From Mycolicibacterium boenickei (GTDB lineage: Bacteria; Actinomycetota; Actinomycetes; Mycobacteriales; Mycobacteriaceae), in contig NZ_AP022579.1 of assembly GCF_010731295.1 (NCBI RefSeq), forward strand, positions 2,914,001-2,978,000: a DNA stretch of 64,000 bases, in the 5' to 3' direction. Both the position numbers and the translations under genes were made by a program. A model generated the notes under the pieces. That model did no database searches, was not told the origin of the DNA, and saw only the letters and a program-made list of their open reading frames with translations. This document shows positions 27,847 to 35,580 of the stretch, one piece after another. Numbering within the stretch: position 1 is the first letter of the stretch; each line of letters opens with the position of its first letter.

Positions 27847-27883
27847 GTAGGCCCCCTTCATCGGGTGGATGAAGGGGGCCTAC
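27847..27883. terminator. Hairpin after paralogue E
   Basis: Perfect 16-base arms GTAGGCCCCCTTCATC and GATGAAGGGGGCCTAC with a 5-base loop, 15 bases beyond the stop of paralogue E. This is the strongest hairpin in the cluster. Confidence 0.8.
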
Positions 27884-27898
27884 CGGTAGTGCCGTGGG

Positions 27899-29212
27899 TT
27901 AGTTGTTGTCGGCGCCCTTGGCGGAATCCGCCTTCTTGGCGGCGCTCTTCTCAGCTCCGACCTTGTCCTTCTTGAGGCCGTCGGTCAGCTTCTTGACCGT
28001 GGACTTCACCTGGTCGCGGACTGCCTTGGCGGAGCTCGCCTTGGCCTGGCCCTTGGCGGCCTTCGGCGATGCCTTCGTCGACAGCTTGGTGGCGACCGGG
28101 GCGGCGTCGCTGTCGGTCGCAGAGGCATCGGTATCAGTCACAGGCGTGGTGTCCGGCGACGCCGTTGCTTCCTCGGCCGCTGGCTCCTGCGTCGTCGAAA
28201 CAGATTGTGGCGCAGCAGGTGCCGCGCTGATCTCTTTGGGCTGTGCGACGTCGAGTGTCACCGTCTTTGCGGCGGGGGCCAACGTCGAACTCAGCGCGAC
28301 GGCCGGCGCAGCGCCGAACAGGTTGTCACGGTCGGCGCCCGGGGTGGCCATCGAGTCGGCGATCTGGGAGAACGCGTTGAGCACCGCCGAGATGGTTCCG
28401 CCACTGATGAAGCCATGTTCTGGGCTCAGAATGCCGGCCATGAACGTGGGTGGCATGCCGTCGCCGTTGTCGATCTCGAATCCGTTGAGCAGGGCACCCG
28501 TGATGGTGGCGGGAGCATTCACCAGGGCTTCGACGAACCCGGCCGCGTCTCCGGTGGTCGCGGCGGCAGCCAGGTTCTCGAGCACATATCCGTTGGCTGA
28601 GGCGGTCGCCGTCAGCGGTGACAGGACTCCGTTCAACAACAGCGCCGGTGCGCCCTCGGGAAGGTTGGTGACCAGGTTCGCCAGGTTCGTGAACGGCTGA
28701 GCGATCACGGACCAGGCGCCGGGCACCCATTGGTTGCCCACGAAGCTGAGCAGCGGTAGTCCAAGCATCAGAGGGCTTGTGACCAGGGCAGCGAAGCCAT
28801 TCTGGAGATCCCCGGCAGCGATCAGGTCGAAGGCGCCCTTGACTGCGGCCTGGAAGCTCATGAAGTTCTCGGGGTCGAGGGCTGCGGACAAGCCCTCGAC
28901 GAGTCCCTGTGTCGCAGTGCCCAAGACGTTCGCACTGTGCAACTGGTTGGCGATGATCTGCCGCAGGATCGGGGCGGGATCCGCCGCCAACTGTTCGCCC
29001 AGACCGCCCACGTTCTCGAAGGCGGCTCCGATGACGTCGGCCCACAGCTGCAGGGGATTGGCGGCGGCGGTGAGGTTCACCGCGGCCGATGAGGCGTCGA
29101 TCGCTGGGAGGTGAACATCCGGGGCGGGCGGGGCCAGCGGGCTGACGGCGATGGCGCCTGCACCGACGAGTGCGACACCTGCGGCCAGGTATGACCGAGA
29201 AGCGAGCTGCAT
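27899..29212 (-). CDS. GjpA-like exported envelope protein, paralogue E
   Basis: Protein of 437 residues from ATG 29212 (TAAGGAGATCCA upstream). The N-terminus is QLASRSYLAAGVALVGAGA followed by SPLAPPAPDVHLPAID. The core has FENVGGLGEQL, ADPAPILRQIIANQLHS, FDLIAAGDLQNGFAALV, IAQPFTNLANLVTNL and AATTGDAAGFVEALVNAPATI. The acidic Thr/Asp-rich linker precedes the basic tail AVRDQVKSTVKKLTDGLKKD, shared with paralogue F. It lies only 74 bases downstream of paralogue F, and that gap is mostly the F hairpin. It may therefore depend on read-through from F or on a promoter within F. Confidence 0.82.
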   Translation of the reverse strand: MQLASRSYLAAGVALVGAGAIAVSPLAPPAPDVHLPAIDASSAAVNLTAAANPLQLWADVIGAAFENVGGLGEQLAADPAPILRQIIANQLHSANVLGTATQGLVEGLSAALDPENFMSFQAAVKGAFDLIAAGDLQNGFAALVTSPLMLGLPLLSFVGNQWVPGAWSVIAQPFTNLANLVTNLPEGAPALLLNGVLSPLTATASANGYVLENLAAAATTGDAAGFVEALVNAPATITGALLNGFEIDNGDGMPPTFMAGILSPEHGFISGGTISAVLNAFSQIADSMATPGADRDNLFGAAPAVALSSTLAPAAKTVTLDVAQPKEISAAPAAPQSVSTTQEPAAEEATASPDTTPVTDTDASATDSDAAPVATKLSTKASPKAAKGQAKASSAKAVRDQVKSTVKKLTDGLKKDKVGAEKSAAKKADSAKGADNN

Positions 29213-29235
29213 TGGATCTCCTTACGGGAGTAGAG

Positions 29236-29273
29236 CGGCAGGCCCCCACCGAGCTGATGGAGGGGGCCTGCCG
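29236..29273. terminator. Hairpin between paralogues F and E
   Basis: Perfect 12-base arms CGGCAGGCCCCC and GGGGGCCTGCCG around a 14-base loop, 13 bases after the stop of paralogue F and 23 bases before the start codon of paralogue E. It may act as a terminator or attenuator inside an F-E transcript. Confidence 0.7.
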
Positions 29274-29286
29274 GTGGTGCTGTTGG

Positions 29287-30624
29287 TTACTTGCTGTCAG
29301 CGCCCTTGGCGGAGTCGTTGGACGATTCGGCCTTCTTCGGAGTGCTGGGCTTGTCCTTCTTCAGCCCGTCGGTCAGCTTCTTGACCGTGGACTTCACCTG
29401 GTCGCGAACTGCCTTGGTGGAGTTGGCCTTTGCCTGGCCCTTGGCGGCCTTCGGCGATGCCTTCGTCGACAGCTTGGTGACCCCGTCATTGTCGGCTGCG
29501 GATGTACCGGTGTCGGCCTTGGCGTCAGCGTCCGTGCCGTCGGTTGCCGGTGCGGTCGAGGTGTCTGTCCCAGTGCCAGAAGGGTTGTCCGCCTCGGTCA
29601 CTGGCGCAGACTCGACCTTCTCGGCCGGCGTGGTCACCGGCTCGAGCGCGGTGGTGACCGCCGTGGTGGCCGCGATGGCGGGAGCCGGTGCGACCAGAGC
29701 CTTGGGGAGTTCGATATCCGGGAAGGGCACAGGCTTGGGGGTGATCTGCTTGAGGGCGTTGGCGAACGAATCCGCGATGTAGTTGCCCATGCTGATGGTC
29801 TGATCCACCTGGTAGGCGACATCCGCCGCGAGGTCGGCAACGCTGTGCTGCACCGCATTCACGAAGGTGCCCGGATCGCCCGAAGCTGCAGCGGCCAGCA
29901 CGCTCTGGGTGCCGGCGATGACCTGCTTCACCAGGGGCAGGGGGTAGCCGGGGAGGTCGAATCCGATACCGACGGTTGCCGAGGCCACCGCGACCAAGAG
30001 GCCGAGGGTCGACTCCGTGGCGGCGTCGATGACCGGCTGCGGAACGCCGAGAACGTGGCCGACAGCATTGATCTGGGGGTTCACGGTTTCGAGCATGATG
30101 TTGATGATCGGCTGCACACCCGGGCCCATGATGGCGTTGATGGCGCCGTTGGGATCGCCGGCGGCAATCAGGGCGCCCGCGGCCTGCAGGGCATCGGGCA
30201 GTCCGGCGGCGAGCACGCCGAGGTTCTCGACGAGTGCGTTCATCGCGGACGACGTGCTCTCCCCGAGAGCGGCGAGGTTGGGCCCAATCTCCTGGGCGGT
30301 GATGACTCCGTGAGTCAGTGCCAGTGCAACAACCAGGACTGGGTCTGTGTTCGCGAACACCTGCACGCCGGTGGCCACATTGGTGGCGAGCTGGCGCAGG
30401 ACCGGGAGCGGATTGGTGGTCTGGCGTTCGATGAAGTTGCTGAACAACGTTTGAGTGGCGGCGATCGCCGGCTCGAAGACGGTCAGTGGGTTCTCGATGG
30501 CGGCCGTCAGCGCTACGGGCATGTGCGCTTCTGGAACGGGCGGAGCCATGGGGCTGACTGCGATGGCGCTGGCACCTACAAGTGCCACCCCCGCGGCCAG
30601 GTACGACCGAGCAGCGAGTTGCAT
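29287..30624 (-). CDS. GjpA-like exported envelope protein, paralogue F
   Basis: Protein of 445 residues from ATG 30624 with TAAGGAGATTCA upstream. N-terminus QLAARSYLAAGVALVGASA, then SPMAPPVPEAHMPVALTAAIENPLTVFEP. The core includes NPLPVLRQLATNVATGV, GALIAAGDPNGAINAIMG, YPLPLVKQVIAGTQSVLAA and ASGDPGTFVNAVQHSVADL, the last resembling paralogue A. A Thr/Asp-rich linker precedes the tail AVRDQVKSTVKKLTDGLKKD, shared with E. It looks like a link between the A/B and C-E subgroups. The upstream region carries the element shared with C and D. Confidence 0.82.
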   Translation of the reverse strand: MQLAARSYLAAGVALVGASAIAVSPMAPPVPEAHMPVALTAAIENPLTVFEPAIAATQTLFSNFIERQTTNPLPVLRQLATNVATGVQVFANTDPVLVVALALTHGVITAQEIGPNLAALGESTSSAMNALVENLGVLAAGLPDALQAAGALIAAGDPNGAINAIMGPGVQPIINIMLETVNPQINAVGHVLGVPQPVIDAATESTLGLLVAVASATVGIGFDLPGYPLPLVKQVIAGTQSVLAAAASGDPGTFVNAVQHSVADLAADVAYQVDQTISMGNYIADSFANALKQITPKPVPFPDIELPKALVAPAPAIAATTAVTTALEPVTTPAEKVESAPVTEADNPSGTGTDTSTAPATDGTDADAKADTGTSAADNDGVTKLSTKASPKAAKGQAKANSTKAVRDQVKSTVKKLTDGLKKDKPSTPKKAESSNDSAKGADSK

Positions 30625-30700
30625 TGAATCTCCTTACGGGTGCGTAACTAAGGTCGGCGCAGAAGTTACCCCAAAGTAAGTTTGGTTGTCTGCAAATTTT
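30625..30700 (-). promoter_or_regulatory. Leader region of paralogue F
   Basis: On the coding strand it contains CTTACTTTGGGGTAACTTCT, similar in position and sequence to the TACTCTCAGGTAGCTTC element in front of paralogues C and D, followed by the ribosome site. Confidence 0.5.
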
Positions 30701-31108
30701 CTTAACTATTTTTCAGCTCGGTGGAACCGCTGCCAGGCCCCGCAAATCAACCCGGGGTATCTGCGATATTGCTGGTAATGCGCATTTTGCGAGGTGGGAC
30801 CCCGCCGTTGCGATACCCGAAGTAGCGATATTTGGGCTAGCGCTAGCACTGCTGTAGCAAATAAATGACATAGACCGTCAATAGGTTGCCAGCGAAGCGC
30901 CGGGCCGCTGCGCCGGCCAGGTTACCCAGCGGTAATGCGGGGGCGGCGCCGGCCGGGGAGTTAGCGCGCGCACAGTGGACACAAAGGTGTGATCTGTAAA
31001 ACACGGGCGTCCCGGATGCGGCGCCCGACACTAATGGGACCGCCGGTCTCGGTATTCGCGCGATGCTTGCATTGGCAACGAAGTGGCAGTCTCGGTCAGT
31101 TTCAAAAA
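30701..31108. other. Gene-poor stretch between paralogue F and the ClC gene
   Basis: About 400 bases with no convincing gene. It holds three GCGATA hexamers (30763, 30810 and 30825) and a perfect 12-base palindrome GCTAGCGCTAGC at 30836-30847. A frame entering from the ClC gene (30843-31973, minus) is a shadow. Confidence 0.5.
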
Positions 31109-32380
31109 CTACGGATTTCGTTGCCGGGGTTTGCCCGCGGCCGGCCTGTCGACGGCTAATTCGTCGCGCCGCTCGGCGAGTGATTGGAGCCCATGTGCGG
31201 CCAGTGCGGCGGCCAGGAACGGCAACAGCACCCACAGCGGCGGCCGGGCAAGTTCCCACACGAACAACGCGGCCCAGATGGGTGCGCGCTGCGTCACCGC
31301 GAGCACACCGGCCGCGCACGTCAGCGACACCGCCGCGACGCTGACGGGGCGAAGGTCCAGAGTGTTGATCGCCAGCGCGATGAGCGAACCGAGCGCGGCG
31401 CCGGTGGCGAGGGCGGGCGTGAGCATGCCGCCCACCGCGCCTGCGCGCAGGAAGATCGCCGTGAGGGCCGGCTTGAGGAGCAGGATCACCGCGGCAGAAC
31501 CGAGCGTCATGCCGCTGTCGAGGCTCACCGTCAAGATGCTCTTGCCGTTGCCGGGGAGTTCCGGCCACCAGATCGAACCAAGGCCGACGAGCAGGCCCGC
31601 CGCGGCAATGCCCGGGATGATCAGCCACGACGTGAGCGTCGCCGCGGGCCGTGCCTTCGCCATGATTCGGTTGAAGGCTGTGCCCACCGCGAACGCCAGG
31701 GGCGCCAGGACCAACGCGAACCCGGTCAGAAAATACGACAGGCTCGGATCCGGCCAATCGAGCGGAGCCCGAACATGTGTCACCGGAGCCGCGACAGCGA
31801 CTGCCAGTGCCGAGGTGATCAGAGCGGCACCGACAGCCCGTGGATGCCAGGTGTGCATCATGATCCGGATCGCGAACAAGGCGCCGCCGACCGGCACGCT
31901 GTATACCGCTCCCAGTCCGGCCCCCGCGGCGCAAGCGAGCAGGATCTGGCGGTCCTCGGGTGTCAGGGCCCACCGCGAGGTGCCGGCGTCGCCGAGCACC
32001 GCGGCAACCTGCCGGGGCGCGCCCTCACGGCCCAGGGATGCGCCGGAACCCACCACCAATACCTGCAGCGCGGCGTCGAGCGTCAGCGAAACCCGGGGGA
32101 TGGCACGGTGATTGGCAATGGTCGACGCCAGCCCGGGGACCTCGTAGTGCCGACGCAGGATCCACCAGCCGAGCCCGGCCAGCGCCCCGCCGATCATCGG
32201 GCCGACAGCGCGACGTACCGGGCTGCTGCCGGTCACGCCGTCCAGCAGCGAGCCGAACGCGTAGGCGTAGGTGAGGTGTTCGACGAAATGCAGGAGAACC
32301 GTCGTGGCCATCCCCGCCACGCCCGCCAACAACCCGACGACGATGATGCTGCAGCCGAACTCAAGCTCACGGCGGGTCAC
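31109..32380 (-). CDS. ClC-family chloride channel/transporter
   Basis: Membrane protein of 423 residues with ten or more hydrophobic segments. The selectivity-filter block GSGASLGREGAPRQ near residue 110 matches the ClC GxGxxxGREGP motif. GGALFAIRIM near 150 and GAVGGMLTPALATGAALGS near 310 correspond to the other conserved filter regions. It should move chloride, possibly coupled to protons. In the second block ALFAI replaces the usual gating-glutamate position seen in exchangers (GxFxPxLA), so the mechanism is uncertain. It is divergent from mshB across about 107 bases and is an insertion relative to the M. tuberculosis order I remember. Confidence 0.88.
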   Translation of the reverse strand: MTRRELEFGCSIIVVGLLAGVAGMATTVLLHFVEHLTYAYAFGSLLDGVTGSSPVRRAVGPMIGGALAGLGWWILRRHYEVPGLASTIANHRAIPRVSLTLDAALQVLVVGSGASLGREGAPRQVAAVLGDAGTSRWALTPEDRQILLACAAGAGLGAVYSVPVGGALFAIRIMMHTWHPRAVGAALITSALAVAVAAPVTHVRAPLDWPDPSLSYFLTGFALVLAPLAFAVGTAFNRIMAKARPAATLTSWLIIPGIAAAGLLVGLGSIWWPELPGNGKSILTVSLDSGMTLGSAAVILLLKPALTAIFLRAGAVGGMLTPALATGAALGSLIALAINTLDLRPVSVAAVSLTCAAGVLAVTQRAPIWAALFVWELARPPLWVLLPFLAAALAAHGLQSLAERRDELAVDRPAAGKPRQRNP

Positions 32381-32487
32381 GTGAGTGAATGTATGCGCGA
32401 TGCCCGGATTCGTCAGCGTGGTACGCCGAGAACCGGTGACGTGAGTCTTCTCGCGCCGTCGCAGGCACCCGGCTATCGTCGGTCCCG

Positions 32488-33345
32488 ATGCCCAGCGAAA
32501 CGCCCCGCCTGCTGTTCGTTCACGCCCATCCGGACGATGAAACCCTCACGACCGGTGCCACGATCGCGCACTACGCCGCACTCGGCGCCGAGGTGCAGGT
32601 GGTGACGTGCACGCTCGGCGAGGAGGGAGAGGTCATCGGTGACCGCTACGCGCGGTTGGCGGTGGACCATGCCGATCAGCTCGGTGGATACCGGATCAGC
32701 GAGCTGACCAAGGCGCTGAGCGCGCTCGGCATCGGCGCACCCCGGTTCCTCGGCGGCCCGGGCCGGTGGCGCGACTCCGGCATGGAAGGCTCACCGGCGC
32801 GCAAGCAACAACGGTTCATCGATGCCGATTTCGACGAGGCGGTCGGTGAACTGGTGCAGATCATCGAGGACCTGCGCCCCCACGTCGTCGTCACCTACGA
32901 CCCCGAGGGCGGATACGGACACCCCGACCACAAGCAGGCCCACCGCGTCACCACGGCGGCCGTCGACGCCGCCGGCTGGACCGTTCCCAAGTTCTATTGG
33001 ACGGTCATGGCGAGCACCGCGATGCGGGCCGGTCTCCAGAACCTGCAGGACGTTCCCGAGGACTGGATCCGGATCGAGGTCGGCGATGTCCCGTTCGGGT
33101 ACGCCGACGACCAGATCGACGCGGTCGTCGACGCCACCGCGCAACTGCCGGCCAAGGTCGCCGCGATGCGCGCGCACGCCACCCAGGTCACCGTCGCCCC
33201 CGACGGCCGCGCATTCGCGCTGTCCAACAACCTCGCGCTGCCGCTCATCGGTGAGGAGCACTACGTGCTCGTGTCGGGCGACGCGGGGGAGCGCGACGAG
33301 CGTGGGTGGGAAACCGACCTGCTGCACGGAGTGAATCTGCAATAG
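32488..33345 (+). CDS. mshB: Mycothiol biosynthesis deacetylase MshB
   Basis: Zinc-dependent GlcNAc-Ins deacetylase (285 residues) that removes acetate from 1-D-myo-inosityl-2-acetamido-deoxyglucopyranoside, the second step specific to mycothiol synthesis. The metal-binding and catalytic motif AHPDDE is at residues 13-18, and the second His-containing block [11 protein letters not shown] is near residue 145. The PIG-L/LmbE fold is complete, and the length fits the family. Followed at once by the small ORF at 33399 and a membrane protein, as in M. tuberculosis (Rv1170-Rv1171). Confidence 0.96.
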   Translation: MPSETPRLLFVHAHPDDETLTTGATIAHYAALGAEVQVVTCTLGEEGEVIGDRYARLAVDHADQLGGYRISELTKALSALGIGAPRFLGGPGRWRDSGMEGSPARKQQRFIDADFDEAVGELVQIIEDLRPHVVVTYDPEGGYGHPDHKQAHRVTTAAVDAAGWTVPKFYWTVMASTAMRAGLQNLQDVPEDWIRIEVGDVPFGYADDQIDAVVDATAQLPAKVAAMRAHATQVTVAPDGRAFALSNNLALPLIGEEHYVLVSGDAGERDERGWETDLLHGVNLQ

Positions 33346-33398
33346 CCAAAACTGGACGCGGTAAGCTCCGGTGAATCAGAGGCGTCGAAGGGACATTC

Positions 33399-33506
33399 AT
33401 GGACCCCGATCTGGATCCGAACCTGCAGCACTGGCAGGACCGTGCGGACAACTTCCAGTGGGTGGTGGGTTCGCTTGTCGGTCTGCTCGACAGCATCCCG
33501 ACCTGA
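33399..33506 (+). CDS. 35-residue small protein upstream of the Rv1171-like gene
   Basis: ATG 33399 with GAAGGGA five bases earlier starts a 35-residue frame (MDPDLDPNLQHWQDRADNFQ, then a hydrophobic stretch WVVGSLVGLLDSIPT) that ends at TGA 33504. The ribosome site and amphipathic composition suggest real translation. It could be an independent micro-protein coupled to the next gene. It could also be the N-terminus of the downstream membrane protein separated by a frame change, since the next frame continues without a stop across this position. Confidence 0.55.
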   Translation: MDPDLDPNLQHWQDRADNFQWVVGSLVGLLDSIPT

Positions 33507-33523
33507 CCCCGCCCACGGACCTC

Positions 33524-33880
33524 GTGCCGGGTCGCATCGTCCTGGCGCTGCTCGCGGTTGACGGCATCATCTCCGCCGTCGTAGGTGCATTGCTACTGCC
33601 GTCGTATATCGGATCGATCCCATTCCCGGTGAGCGCACTGTCCGCCGGAGCACTCAACACCGCGCTCGTGTGGGCTGCCACGTACTGGACCGACTCCATG
33701 CGTGTGGCGGCGCTGCCGTTGTGGACCTGGCTGGCCACCGTCGTGGCGATGACCTTCGGCGGACCGGGCGGCGACATCATCTTCGCCGGTAGCGGGCTGA
33801 TGGCCTACGGCTCATTGATATTCATCGCCGCCGGTGCGTTACCACCGGCGGCGATGCTGCGACGGCATTACCGCCGCTGA
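33524..33880 (+). CDS. Four-helix membrane protein (Rv1171-like position)
   Basis: About 118 residues from GTG 33524, with four predicted membrane helices (IVLALLAVDGIISAVVGALL, ALSAGALNTALVWAATYW, ALPLWTWLATVVAMTFGG, SGLMAYGSLIFIAAGALP). Function is unknown. The frame is open well upstream, overlapping the small ORF at 33399 in a different register. The stop lies one base from the stop of convergent paralogue G. Start is uncertain and has no strong ribosome site, consistent with coupling to, or a shift from, the upstream small ORF. Confidence 0.65.
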   Translation: MPGRIVLALLAVDGIISAVVGALLLPSYIGSIPFPVSALSAGALNTALVWAATYWTDSMRVAALPLWTWLATVVAMTFGGPGGDIIFAGSGLMAYGSLIFIAAGALPPAAMLRRHYRR

Positions 33881-33881
33881 C

Positions 33882-35378
33882 CTACTTCTTGTCGTTCTTG
33901 GTGCTGCCCGGCTTACCGCTGTCCGTGGACTGGCTCCCGGATGTCGTCGACGCCTTCTCCTTGGCCTTCGGCGTGGCCTTGGTCTTCGGGGTCACGCTCT
34001 TGACGGCGTTCCTCACCGCGTCACGGGTGTCGTCGCCAGCCTTCTTCGCCGTATCGACCGCATCCTTGACGCCCGTCTGTACCCGCGTCCGGACCTGGGT
34101 CGCACGGTCTTTCGCGCGATCCTGCACCGCGCCCGCAGCGGTGTCGGTGTCGGTGTCGGTGTCGGTGGTGACAGCATCCTTGACCGGCGTCTTCTCCGTC
34201 GGCGCAGGCGTGGTCAACAGCGACGCCCGTGCCGACGGCGGAACGCTGGTCACTTCCTTGGTGTCGACCGCGGCACGCCCGGGGGTGAAGTAGTTGATCT
34301 GATCGTCGACGTAGTTGCCGACCGCGTTGAGCGCATTGCTGCCGTGGCTGGTGATGCTGTCGCCGACGAACCGCGCCTCGGTGCCGACAGCCTCCAACAG
34401 GCCCTGACCGTCCTTCAGGACGTCGTTGAGGTAACGGTCCGGAACCTGGATCAGGTCGGTGGTCAGATCGACTCCCTGCGCGGACAGCGCGCTGACCAAC
34501 TTGTAGTTGATGTCGATCTGCCGGCTGATGAAGTTCAAGCGCAGCGAATCGAGCACATTGTCGGCCCCGTCGACGACGAAGTTGGTCGCGTTGTGCACGA
34601 GGCCGTACGCGCCGTCGATGGTGTTGACCGCGGCATCGGTGACGAAGTCCGCGGGCGGCAGGACGACATCGCCGACGAGTCCGCGCAGGCCGGGGAACAG
34701 GGCGCTCGGCGCGGCCGCGAGCGTCTGCGTGGTGGCCAGCCCAGGGAATGGTGGCGGCAGGGGCGGGAAAATCCAGCCGAAGAAGTAATTGAATTCTTGG
34801 ACGCCGAAGTTGATGGCGGTGCCGATCGAGGATCCGATCGCGCCGCCGATGCCGTTCCACCACACGGCGAGGTTCAGCGGATCGTTCACGATGGGAACGA
34901 TCGCTTGGTAGAACACCGCGTCTGCGATTGGACGGATCAGATCGAAATAGAACATGTCGATCTGGGCGCCGATCAAGCCGGCGAACGGGACGCCCCAGCC
35001 GCCCAGCCAGTAGGCGATGTCCGACGCGTAGTCGACGCCCCAGTCGACCCAGCCTTGAATGCCCGTGTAGGCCCACGTCAGCCAATCACTCGCCGCGTTC
35101 TGGACACCGACCTCACCGGTGGCTGCTGCCGCGGGAGCCACCCCGAGCGCAGGTGCCGTCCCGGATTCCGAGGGCAGCTTGGGCGCCACCGCAGCGGTCA
35201 TCCGGCTGGCGGCGGCGAGCAGATCGATCATGGCCTGCGTCAGCTGCGGCTCGGCGGAGGTCGGGTGCGCGGGGACGGCGATATCGGCCGGAGCTGCTTG
35301 AACGGGGGTGAGGGCGATGGCGGTGGCGGTGGCTGCGGCGGCACCCGCCACCAGATACGAACGAACACTTGTGGACAT
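33882..35378 (-). CDS. Divergent GjpA-like exported envelope protein, paralogue G
   Basis: Protein of 498 residues from ATG 35378 with GAGGAG five bases before it. The N-terminus STSVRSYLVAGAAAATATA resembles the family, followed by LTPVQAAPADIAVPAHP. The core is different: aromatic, Trp/Tyr-rich and membrane-like (WLTWAYTGIQGWVDWGVDYA, IAYWLGGWGVPFAGLIGAQI, FNYFFGWIFPPLPPPFPG). The C-terminus has a (TD)4 repeat and a Lys-rich tail (AKDRATQVRTRVQTGVKDAV, KTKATPKAKEKAS). Length and core suggest a separate subfamily that keeps only the export segment and the basic tail. It occupies the position between the Rv1171-like gene and fbiC. Confidence 0.7.
   Translation of the reverse strand: MSTSVRSYLVAGAAAATATAIALTPVQAAPADIAVPAHPTSAEPQLTQAMIDLLAAASRMTAAVAPKLPSESGTAPALGVAPAAAATGEVGVQNAASDWLTWAYTGIQGWVDWGVDYASDIAYWLGGWGVPFAGLIGAQIDMFYFDLIRPIADAVFYQAIVPIVNDPLNLAVWWNGIGGAIGSSIGTAINFGVQEFNYFFGWIFPPLPPPFPGLATTQTLAAAPSALFPGLRGLVGDVVLPPADFVTDAAVNTIDGAYGLVHNATNFVVDGADNVLDSLRLNFISRQIDINYKLVSALSAQGVDLTTDLIQVPDRYLNDVLKDGQGLLEAVGTEARFVGDSITSHGSNALNAVGNYVDDQINYFTPGRAAVDTKEVTSVPPSARASLLTTPAPTEKTPVKDAVTTDTDTDTDTAAGAVQDRAKDRATQVRTRVQTGVKDAVDTAKKAGDDTRDAVRNAVKSVTPKTKATPKAKEKASTTSGSQSTDSGKPGSTKNDKK
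34141..34164. repeat. Tandem hexamer (GTGTCG)4 inside paralogue G
   Basis: Four perfect hexamer copies encode the Thr-Asp repeat of paralogue G. Changes in copy number would keep the frame and lengthen or shorten the linker. Confidence 0.85.
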
Positions 35379-35580
35379 CACGACTCCTCCGGTATCCCCT
35401 TCCCGACGGAAATAACTTACGCGGTCGCCAACGCGTTCGTCGCACCTTTAAGTTGTGTGTCCACTAAGGGCCTCGCGCTGCAGGGACATGCGAGGTCTAT
35501 CGTGGCCGGTATGTCGGGCGCATTGGTTTCAGAATGTGAGACGCGTGGATGATTGTGCAGAACGACGGGGTTACACGGGA

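Noticed and set aside
27541..27861. Small frames in the D-E gap
   Set aside because: No start signals, no family features, and both strands are open by chance over the same bases.
29170..30627. 485-residue plus-strand frame over paralogue F (and similar frames over A-E and G)
   Set aside because: Arg/Gly/Val-rich shadows; the minus-strand frames have export signals, ribosome sites and family conservation.
30843..31973. 376-residue minus-strand frame overlapping the ClC gene
   Set aside because: Frame-shifted shadow of the ClC gene, Arg/Gly-rich without motifs.
35511..35552. 13-codon possible leader peptide before fbiC
   Set aside because: No ribosome site and no structural element linking it to fbiC control.
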